This document shows, piece after piece, positions 13,258-18,687 of a DNA stretch of 18,687 nucleotides. The translations under genes were made by a program, and so were the position numbers. A model generated the notes under the pieces. That model saw only the letters and a list, made by a program, of their open reading frames with translations. It searched no databases and had not been told where the DNA came from. The stretch lies in assembly GCA_015487455.1 (NCBI GenBank), contig WFPR01000171.1, forward strand, positions 1 to 18,687. The letters are read 5' to 3'. The stretch is from Candidatus Bipolaricaulota bacterium. Its GTDB lineage: Bacteria > Bipolaricaulota > Bipolaricaulia > RBG-16-55-9. Each line of letters opens with the position of its first letter. Positions within the stretch are counted from its first letter, which is position 1.

Positions 13258-13279
13258 GCCCCCCCGACCGCCGTAAGAT
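13251..13279 (+). promoter_or_regulatory. Promoter for the AhpD-like gene, overlapping the sodC promoter
   Basis: TGGACA (13251-13256) and TAAGAT (13274-13279) are 17 bp apart on the plus strand. The -35 hexamer overlaps the sodC -35 (13252-13257) read on the other strand, so the two polymerases would compete or respond to one regulator. Confidence 0.45.
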
Positions 13280-13321
13280 GGCTGCCATCCCTCATGCATG
13301 CACATGGCCAAGGAGGCAACG

Positions 13322-13879
13322 ATGGCCTGGATTCGCGTGATCGACGAGCAGGAGGCCGACGGGGTCCTCAAGCGGCTCTACGACGAGATCGAGCAAAAGC
13401 GGGGCAAGGTCGCGAACATCCTCAAGGTGCACAGCTTGAGACCCGAGACGTTGAAGACGCATTTGGACTTCTATTTGGCCGTAATGTTTGCGCCCGGCGG
13501 GCTCACCCGCCCCGAGCGCGAGCTGATCGCGACCGTCGTCTCTGTGCTCAACGACTGCGCCTACTGCACCCGCCACCACGCCGAGGCCCTCAACGCGTAT
13601 TGGAAGGACCCTCAAAAGCTTCGGCGGCTCGTCGAGGACCACACTCAGGTGAAGCTGAACGCGCGCGAGCGGGCGCTGCTCGACTACGCGGCCAAGCTCA
13701 CCCGTTCGCCCGCCTCCGTGGGCGAGCAGGACGTCGAGGCCCTGCGGCGAGCGGGGCTCTCCGACGAGGAGCTCCTGCAGGCAGCGCTGATCACGGGCTA
13801 CTTCAACTTCGTCAACCGGGTGGCGCTCGGGCTCGGCGTCGAGTTCAGCGAGGACGAGGCCCGCGGGTACAAATACTGA
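13322..13879 (+). CDS. AhpD-like peroxidase-related protein (carboxymuconolactone decarboxylase family)
   Basis: The 185-residue all-helical protein has the AhpD proton-relay and redox signature E67-x11-C79-x2-C82-x3-H86 in LNDCAYCTRHHAEAL. The CxxC pair can cycle as a dithiol/disulfide that reduces peroxides or a peroxiredoxin partner. Overall it matches the 'uncharacterised peroxidase-related enzyme' subgroup (about 180-190 residues, WIxVIxExxAxGxLxxLY start). ATG 13322 has an ideal ribosome binding site (AAGGAGG, 13310-13316); the ATG at 13298 lies upstream of that site. The divergent sodC neighbour supports an oxidative-stress role. The true reductant is not visible here. Confidence 0.85.
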   Translation: MAWIRVIDEQEADGVLKRLYDEIEQKRGKVANILKVHSLRPETLKTHLDFYLAVMFAPGGLTRPERELIATVVSVLNDCAYCTRHHAEALNAYWKDPQKLRRLVEDHTQVKLNARERALLDYAAKLTRSPASVGEQDVEALRRAGLSDEELLQAALITGYFNFVNRVALGLGVEFSEDEARGYKY

Positions 13880-13932
13880 TACTGATTTGAGGTTGACGCT
13901 GACACCCGCGCTGGCGGAGGAGGTGACCAACG

Positions 13933-14424
13933 ATGAAGCTCGCGATCCTCTCGGACATTCACGACAACGTCTGGAAGCTGGAGGCGGCCCTCAAGAGGGC
14001 CCGGGAGCTGGGGGCGGAGGCCCTGATCTGCTGCGGCGATCTGTGCGCGCCCTTCGTCGTGCCCCAGCTCGCCGAGGGCTTCCCGGGCGAGGTGCACGTC
14101 GTGTTCGGGAACAACGACGGGGACGGCTTCCGCATCGCCCAGCAGGCCGCCCGCTACCCCAACGTCAAGCTGCACGGCGAGTTCGCCGAGCTGCAGTTCG
14201 ACGACAAGCGCTTCGCTGTCACGCACTTCCCCGAGATCGCCCGCGCCCTGGCCCACTCGGGCCGCTACGACGTGATCTGCTACGGCCACGACCATCGATT
14301 CTTCATCGGGCGCGAGGGGAGCGCCCTGCTGATCAACCCCGGCGAGATCATGGGCCGCTTCGGCCGCTCGACGTTCGTGCTCTACGACACCCGAACGGAC
14401 GAGGCCCGGCGCGTGGACGTTTAA
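13933..14424 (+). CDS. YfcE/MJ0936-type metallophosphodiesterase
   Basis: The 163-residue calcineurin-like phosphoesterase has all metal-binding motifs in order: SDIHDN (D8, H10), GDLC (D36), GNND (59-62), TH in AVTHFP (H98) and YGHDH (117-121), with INPGE near the end. Small proteins of this class hydrolyse phosphodiesters with Mn or Ni; natural substrates are mostly unknown, with cyclic nucleotides and bis-p-nitrophenyl phosphate used in vitro. The ribosome binding site GGAGGAGGTGA (13917-13927) is strong. It lies 53 nt after the AhpD-like gene, a gap holding the short repeat ACTGATACTGAT. Confidence 0.9.
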   Translation: MKLAILSDIHDNVWKLEAALKRARELGAEALICCGDLCAPFVVPQLAEGFPGEVHVVFGNNDGDGFRIAQQAARYPNVKLHGEFAELQFDDKRFAVTHFPEIARALAHSGRYDVICYGHDHRFFIGREGSALLINPGEIMGRFGRSTFVLYDTRTDEARRVDV

Positions 14425-14448
14425 TTTAAAGCGAAAAAAGCGAAAACG

Positions 14449-15735
14449 ATGCGCGCGCTGCGCGCCCACCGCAACCTGCTGCTGCTCTGGGCGGGTCAGT
14501 TCGTCTCGCAGACGGGCGACTTCTTGTTTCAGGCGGCCGTGCTGTTCCTGGTGCTCACGATCGAGACGGAGCGGGCGGCGCTCAAGGCCGGGATCGTGAG
14601 CACGCTGGAGACGCTCCCCTTTTTGCTCTTCGGGCTGCTGGCGGGCTCCCTGGTCGACCGCTACCGCCGACGGCGGATCATGCTGGTCAGCGACGCCGCC
14701 CGCGGCTTGCTGCTGTTGACCGTCCCCTTGATCTGGAGGCTCGGGGGGCTGAACTGGCTCTCGATCGGGGTGATCGCGTTCCTGCTCTCGAGCTTCTCGA
14801 CGCTGTTCAACCCGGCGCGCGACGCGCTCATCCCCCGGCTCGTGCCGCGCGAGCGCCTGGTGCAGGCGAACGCGCTGATCCAGACGTCGACCCAGCTCGC
14901 GATGCTGCTGGGGACGTTCTTAGCGGGGGCGCTCGTGAGCCTGCAGAAGGCTGCCGGGGTCCGGGGCGACGTCGCGCCGCTCGTCGGCCTGCTCGTTTTA
15001 GACGGCCTGACGTTCTTCATCTCGTTCGGGGCGGTCTGGCTCATCCGCGTCGATGAAGCTCCCGCTTCGGGGTCAGGGGCGGAAGCGGGGCGAGGAGCCG
15101 CCCGAGGGCGGCCGTCGCCGTGGCGGGAGGCGCTGGAGGGGCTGCGCTACGCGTGGGGCTCGCCCGTCCTGCGGGGCCTGCTGCTGCTCACGGCCGTCGA
15201 CAACTTCTTCATCATGGGGCCCGCGTTCGTGGGGGCGAACCTCTTCGTCAAGCGGACGCTGGGGCTGGAGGCCCAGCACCTGGCGTTCTTCCAGGCGGCG
15301 ATGGCGCTGGGCTGGCTGCTCGGCACCCTCTGGATGGGCCGCTACGGCCGCCGCCTGCCCAAGGGGAAGCTGCTGCTCTTCGGCATCGTCATGGACGGCG
15401 CGACGTACCTGCCCTTCCTCGTCTTCGCGCTCCCCGAGGTGCGCTCGTACGGACTGGCCCTGGGGCTGATCGCCCTCCACGGGCTGTTCATCCCGCTGAT
15501 CACCGTCGCCCGCACCTCGCTCATCCAGGAGATCGTCCCCTCGGCGTACTTGGGGCGGGTCTTCGCCTTGGTGAACCTGACCGTGGTGGGCTTCATGGCG
15601 CTGTCGTCGTTCACGACGGGGGCGCTGGGCGAGGTGGTGAGCGCGCCGTACCTCTTCGGGCTGGCGGGCGCGGGCGGTGCCCTCTCGGGCTTGCTCGGCG
15701 CGCTCGTCTTCCGCGCCCTGCGGACGCAGCCTTAA
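14449..15735 (+). CDS. MFS transporter, EntS/MFS_3-type exporter
   Basis: The 428-residue protein has about 12 hydrophobic helices with a polar central loop (about 200-225). The MFS loop 2-3 motif is visible as GSLVDRYRRRRIML (66-79). The N-terminal sequence (NLLLLWAGQFVSQTGDFLFQAAV) matches the branch of drug, siderophore or macrolide exporters (MFS_3). The substrate cannot be told from sequence. It starts 24 nt after the phosphodiesterase gene, behind an A-rich but Shine-Dalgarno-poor stretch (14425-14448). It converges with the radical SAM gene, leaving only 9 nt between stop codons. Confidence 0.88.
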   Translation: MRALRAHRNLLLLWAGQFVSQTGDFLFQAAVLFLVLTIETERAALKAGIVSTLETLPFLLFGLLAGSLVDRYRRRRIMLVSDAARGLLLLTVPLIWRLGGLNWLSIGVIAFLLSSFSTLFNPARDALIPRLVPRERLVQANALIQTSTQLAMLLGTFLAGALVSLQKAAGVRGDVAPLVGLLVLDGLTFFISFGAVWLIRVDEAPASGSGAEAGRGAARGRPSPWREALEGLRYAWGSPVLRGLLLLTAVDNFFIMGPAFVGANLFVKRTLGLEAQHLAFFQAAMALGWLLGTLWMGRYGRRLPKGKLLLFGIVMDGATYLPFLVFALPEVRSYGLALGLIALHGLFIPLITVARTSLIQEIVPSAYLGRVFALVNLTVVGFMALSSFTTGALGEVVSAPYLFGLAGAGGALSGLLGALVFRALRTQP

Positions 15736-15744
15736 CTTACTCAC

Positions 15745-16806
15745 TCAACGCCTCCAAATCCCCGGGATCGCCCGCCCGCAGTCGGGGCACGTCCCGTCTT
15801 GCAGGCGATTCTGCCTGATGTAGAAGCCGTAGCGTTCGATCAAGAGCGCGTCACAGCCGGGGCAGTAGGTGTTCTCGAAGCGCCCCACCAAGCCGGGGAG
15901 GTTCCCCGCGTAGACGAAGTGCAGGCCCTCCTCGTACCCGATTTCCGCCGCCCGGATGAGCGTCTCGGGCGGGGTGCCGCCCCGGTCGGTCATCTTGTAG
16001 TCAGGATGGAACGCCGTCACGTGCCAGGGGATGTCGGGCGAGACGGACTTGATGAAGCGAGCCGCCTCGCGCAGCTCCCCCTCGGAGTCGTTGAACCCCG
16101 GGATCACCAGGGTGACGACCTCGACCCAGAAGCCCCGCTCGTGGACCATCTCGATCGTCTTCAGCACGTTGGCCAGGACGCCGCCGAGTCGGCGGTAATT
16201 TTTATCCTGCATCGTCTTGAGGTCGACCTTGTAGCAATCCAGATGGGGATGCAGGTAGTCGAGCACCTCGGGCGTGGCGTTCCCGTTGGAGATGTAGGCG
16301 GTGACGAAGCCCTCGCGCTTCGCCCTCTTGAAGATCTCGACGGCCCACTCCGAGGTGATGAGGGGCTCGTTGTAGGAGCTGGCGACCATCTGGGCGTCGT
16401 ACTGCCGGGCCAGCTCGATGAGCTTGTCCGGGGAGAGGGGCATCGGGCGCACCCCGGCTTGATCATCTATAAGTGTCTGAGAAATGATCCAGTTTTGGCA
16501 GAAGATGCAGCGAAAGTCGCAGCCCAACATGCCGAAGGTCATTGCCCGCCCGCCCGGCAGCACGTGGTAGAAGGGCTTCTTCTCGATGGGGTCGCACTGC
16601 AGGGCCCCCACGTAGCCCCAGGGGACGTAGAGCCTCCCGCCGCGGTTGAAGCGCACCTGGCAGATGCCTCGCTTCCCCGGGAAGATCACACAGCGATGCG
16701 CGCACGCGAAGCAGCGCACCTTTCCGTCGGGGAGCGTTTCGTAGAGCTCCCCCTCGCGGGTCATCGAATCGAGGAGATCCGCAAGCGTCTGAGCGGGCGT
16801 GACCAT
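15745..16806 (-). CDS. amrS: AmmeMemoRadiSam system radical SAM enzyme
   Basis: The 353-residue enzyme carries the radical SAM cluster motif CDFRCIFC (C96, C100, C103), an N-terminal cysteine set CFACAHRC...C (C32, C35, C39, C49), PFYHVLPGG and SYNEPLI, all typical of AmrS, a relative of pyruvate formate-lyase activating enzymes. The C-terminus adds two CxxC knuckles (CPGC and CPDC), a small zinc-ribbon-like tail. AmrS is named for co-occurrence with AMMECR1 and Memo proteins; neither lies in this window. Its reaction is not established from sequence. A TACAAT box (16832..16827) lies 21 nt upstream of the ATG with no clear -35. Confidence 0.92.
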   Translation of the reverse strand: MVTPAQTLADLLDSMTREGELYETLPDGKVRCFACAHRCVIFPGKRGICQVRFNRGGRLYVPWGYVGALQCDPIEKKPFYHVLPGGRAMTFGMLGCDFRCIFCQNWIISQTLIDDQAGVRPMPLSPDKLIELARQYDAQMVASSYNEPLITSEWAVEIFKRAKREGFVTAYISNGNATPEVLDYLHPHLDCYKVDLKTMQDKNYRRLGGVLANVLKTIEMVHERGFWVEVVTLVIPGFNDSEGELREAARFIKSVSPDIPWHVTAFHPDYKMTDRGGTPPETLIRAAEIGYEEGLHFVYAGNLPGLVGRFENTYCPGCDALLIERYGFYIRQNRLQDGTCPDCGRAIPGIWRR

Positions 16807-16826
16807 GGGACCCCACTCCCACCTTC

Positions 16827-16832
16827 ATTGTA
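16827..16832 (-). promoter_or_regulatory. Possible -10 element for amrS
   Basis: TACAAT on the minus strand lies 20 nt before the start codon, with GGGAG between. No acceptable -35 hexamer is seen at 16-18 bp, so this is weak. Confidence 0.3.
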
Positions 16833-16878
16833 GCGCGATCCTGGGGGGAGGGGATAATGGAATCCTTTGAGTCTTGGC

Positions 16879-16892
16879 GCTATGCTCATAGC
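16879..16892 (+). promoter_or_regulatory. Palindromic operator before the antitoxin gene
   Basis: GCTATG-CT-CATAGC is a perfect inverted repeat with 6-bp arms, 8 nt upstream of the ribosome binding site (GGAGGG, 16901-16906). It overlaps a candidate -10 TATGCT (16881-16886; possible -35 TGGAAT at 16858-16863, 17 bp away). Phd/YefM proteins bind such palindromes to repress their own operon. Confidence 0.55.
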
Positions 16893-16914
16893 TACGAGAG
16901 AGGAGGGTACGCGT

Positions 16915-17217
16915 ATGGCGCTCAAGTTCGTCAACGTTCGTGAGCTGCACAACAAGACGTCGGAGATCCTGCGACTGGTCGAGCGCGGAGAGCATCAGGT
17001 GATTATCACAAGCCGAGGGAAACCCCGGGCGCTCCTTACCCGCTTCACCGAGGAGGATCTAGAGGATTACGTACTCACCCACAGCCCCGAGTTTCAAAAG
17101 CTTATAGAGGACGCCTATCGGGAAGCTCAGGAAGGGCAAGTCATATCCTTAGAGGAGCTGATTACGCGCACGGAGGAGGAGATTGCCGTACCGGGTTCGT
17201 CTGACCCAAAGGGCTGA
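16915..17217 (+). CDS. Phd/YefM family antitoxin
   Basis: The 100-residue protein begins with the Phd/YefM DNA-binding fold: KFVNVRELHNKTSEILRLVERGEHQVIITSRGKPRALLTRF, with the signature 'V-E-R-GE-x-x-I-T-x-x-G-x-P'. An acidic helical tail (about 47-90) would bind and neutralise a toxin. The ATG at 16915 has a clear ribosome binding site. The gene overlaps by 35 nt the start of a RelE/ParE-like reading frame, the standard arrangement of a toxin-antitoxin pair, but that toxin is broken. The codon choice is less GC-rich (many A/T third positions) than the neighbours, suggesting separate ancestry. Confidence 0.85.
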   Translation: MALKFVNVRELHNKTSEILRLVERGEHQVIITSRGKPRALLTRFTEEDLEDYVLTHSPEFQKLIEDAYREAQEGQVISLEELITRTEEEIAVPGSSDPKG

Positions 17218-17342
17218 GTCTGCCCTGCTCAAGCTCTCCCCGGATCGGCGCAGGCAGATCCTGCATCGGTTGGCGCGTTGTGCTCGCGGTTGTCCACCGC
17301 AAGGAGCTGGAACCCCTACTGCACCGCTTGAGTCCGGGGTAA
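17183..17342 (+). pseudogene. RelE/ParE-family toxin remnant with central deletion
   Basis: From a TTG at 17183 the frame gives PYRVRLTQRAESALLKLSPD and RRRQILHRLAR, a typical N-terminal strand-helix-helix of RelE/ParE toxins, then loses all similarity. From 17280 a different frame reads VLAVVHRKELEPLLHRLSPG and stops at 17340-17342, resembling the end of the family (...V-x-V-x-H-R-x-E). The central beta sheet, normally about 35-40 residues with the catalytic or gyrase-binding positions, is missing, and the two parts are out of frame. The reading is an internal deletion. Without a full domain no active toxin is expected. Confidence 0.6.
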
Positions 17343-17346
17343 TCTC

Positions 17347-18687
17347 TCACTCATATCTCAGCGCTTCAATCGGGTTCACCCGCGCCGCCTGCCAGGCGGG
17401 ATAGATCCCACTTGTGATCCCCACGATCATCCCCGTGACGACGGCGACGGCGTACCAGTCCCAGACGAACACCAGCGGGATGGGCTGGTCCATCTCGAAG
17501 AGCGTGACCGTGAAGCGGTTGAACAGCTCGGCCAGCCCGATCCCCGCCAGAACCCCAAAGACGGCCCCCAACACGCAGATGACGACGGCCTCCGTGAGGA
17601 AGAGCCGCAACACGCCGCCCTGGGTCGCCCCCGTGGCCTTCATCACCCCGATCTCCCGCGTGCGCTCCTTGACCGTGATGAGCATGACGTTCATGACCCC
17701 GATCATCCCGACGAGCAGCGCCACCACGGCGATCGCCCCGATCCAGATCGTGAACTGGGCGAAGTTCCGCTGGATCTCGTCGACGATCTCCTTGAGGGTG
17801 CTGACCTCGACGGCCTTGTCGTCGCCCAGCAGCTTGCGCGCGTCGGACTCGTAGCTGTCGAAGTACGCTTCAAGCCGCTCCGCCACCGCGTCGAGCTGCT
17901 GGATGTCCGCCACGCTCACGATGATGCCGGTGAAGACGGGCTGTTCCTCGTCCCCGACGGTCTCCGTGAACCCGTGGTAGGCCAGGCTGACGTAGGAGTT
18001 CTGCTGGTTGATGAACTCCGACTCCTTGACGATGCCGACGACCGTCAGCGGCTCGTTGCGGTGGACCTTCTTGTTTCGATCGATGTACGTGAGGTGGACG
18101 GTCTGGCCTAGGATCCTCTGGGCGATCTCGGGGGTGCGGCCGGGGTGCTCGCAGCGGGCTTCCAGCTCGTCCCGGTCGATCTTTGGGTTTTGGCCTTGAG
18201 CTTGGCCCTGGCCCTGGGCGCTAAGCTCCTCGGCGAGGAGCCGCTTGCAGATCGCCCGGGCCACCTCGACCCCGATCACGACCTCGCCGGGGCCCTCCAC
18301 GAAGCGCCCCGCGTCCAGCGGGATGACGTCCCGGCTGGTGGTGACCCGGACGTTCCCCGGCAGCACCCGGCCCCGGAACTTCAAGGGGTTGCCGTTCACG
18401 GGGGCGAAGACGTCGACGGCCTCGACGCCCTCCATCGCTCGGATGCGCTCCACGTCCCGCGAGGTGAAGACCCGATCGCTCCCGAAGAGGCCCCGGCCCC
18501 CCTCGACCGTCACCACGATCATGTTCGCCCGCAGCATGTCCTTGGTGAGCAGGTCCAGCAGCGCGGACTCGAAGCCCTTGCTCATCGTCACCACGGCGAT
18601 GACCGCCGCGATCCCGATGGTGACGCTCAGCACGGCCAGGGCGTTGCGCAGCTTGTGCGCTCGGATGTTCGTCCAGCTCAAGCGCGC
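17347..18687 (-). CDS. ABC transporter permease, MacB/FtsX type (5' end beyond the window)
   Basis: The frame is open to the right edge, so the start is probably outside; family members begin some ten residues before SWTNIRAHKLRNALAVL. A TTG at 18681 is the only start inside. The topology is MacB-like: one N-terminal helix (about 12-33 from that TTG), a large periplasmic domain (about 40-305), and three C-terminal helices (about 311-336, 358-385, 408-428). RTREIGVMKATGAT (341-354) is the coupling motif, and the C-terminus YPAWQAARVNPIEALRYE is classical. Such permeases export peptides, lipoproteins or drugs with an ATPase, not seen here, probably upstream. Residues 155-164 (AQGQGQAQGQ) are a low-complexity insert in the periplasmic domain. 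Confidence 0.9.
   Translation of the reverse strand, partial: ARLSWTNIRAHKLRNALAVLSVTIGIAAVIAVVTMSKGFESALLDLLTKDMLRANMIVVTVEGGRGLFGSDRVFTSRDVERIRAMEGVEAVDVFAPVNGNPLKFRGRVLPGNVRVTTSRDVIPLDAGRFVEGPGEVVIGVEVARAICKRLLAEELSAQGQGQAQGQNPKIDRDELEARCEHPGRTPEIAQRILGQTVHLTYIDRNKKVHRNEPLTVVGIVKESEFINQQNSYVSLAYHGFTETVGDEEQPVFTGIIVSVADIQQLDAVAERLEAYFDSYESDARKLLGDDKAVEVSTLKEIVDEIQRNFAQFTIWIGAIAVVALLVGMIGVMNVMLITVKERTREIGVMKATGATQGGVLRLFLTEAVVICVLGAVFGVLAGIGLAELFNRFTVTLFEMDQPIPLVFVWDWYAVAVVTGMIVGITSGIYPAWQAARVNPIEALRYE
18190..18219 (-). repeat. Degenerate hexamer repeat within the permease gene
   Basis: The codons for AQGQGQAQGQ consist of CAGGGC/CAAGCT/CAAGGC-type hexamers. Similar hexamer tracts occur at 1410-1451 and 6138-6167 in other genes of this window. 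Confidence 0.55.

Noticed and set aside
13157..13288. An upstream in-frame ATG (13288) as start of the dismutase
   Set aside because: It would place the promoter inside the coding region and put 44 Arg/Gly-rich residues before the membrane anchor.
16867..16914. An upstream ATG (16867) as start of the antitoxin gene
   Set aside because: It lies before the operator palindrome and ribosome binding site; the ATG at 16915 directly precedes the conserved Phd/YefM N-terminus.

Overview
The window is GC-rich bacterial chromosome, densely coded on both strands with ordinary sigma-70-type promoters (a TTGACG-17-TATAAT and a TTGCCC-17-TATAAT are visible near the left end). A mannosyl-3-phosphoglycerate synthase gene, Glu/Arg-rich proteins, an AmmeMemoRadiSam-type radical SAM enzyme and Tat-exported proteins suggest a (moderately) thermophilic, oxygen-exposed bacterium. 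The phylum cannot be fixed from this sequence alone. There is no rRNA, tRNA, CRISPR array or insertion sequence, so this is chromosomal backbone rather than a mobile island.

Left part (1-7522): a truncated pyrB on the minus strand diverges from a seven-gene plus-strand operon for sulfane-sulfur handling. Its genes are a cysteine-synthase-family PLP enzyme, a SelD-related ATP-dependent enzyme, a Tat-exported YVTN beta-propeller with a cysteine-rich C-terminal tail, a Tat-type tandem rhodanese that has lost both catalytic cysteines but carries one penultimate cysteine, a YeeE/TsuA thiosulfate transporter, a TusA/TsuB sulfur carrier, and an ATP-grasp ligase. Genes overlap or lie 0-36 nt apart. 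The leader holds a short ORF, a direct repeat and a hairpin over the start codon. My reading is that the exported proteins capture or pass on thiosulfate/sulfane sulfur, YeeE imports it, TusA carries it, and the SelD-like, PLP and ATP-grasp enzymes assimilate it. This operon is the best candidate for an undescribed system.

Middle part (7523-12540): a strong bidirectional terminator, then a minus-strand exported cupredoxin with a Gln in the usual axial Met position. A NarL-type histidine kinase/response regulator pair follows (the kinase apparently leaderless), then a short-chain dehydrogenase, a small EMAP/Trbp111-type tRNA-binding protein, and mpgS (compatible-solute synthesis) without its usual phosphatase partner.

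Right part (12572-18687): membrane-anchored Cu/Zn superoxide dismutase (minus) and an AhpD-like peroxidase-related protein (plus) diverge from promoters whose -35 elements overlap, suggesting joint control of antioxidant genes. Then come a YfcE-type phosphodiesterase, an MFS exporter, the convergent AmmeMemoRadiSam radical SAM enzyme, a Phd/YefM antitoxin with a palindromic operator and a wrecked RelE/ParE-type toxin remnant, and a MacB-type ABC permease that runs off the right edge.
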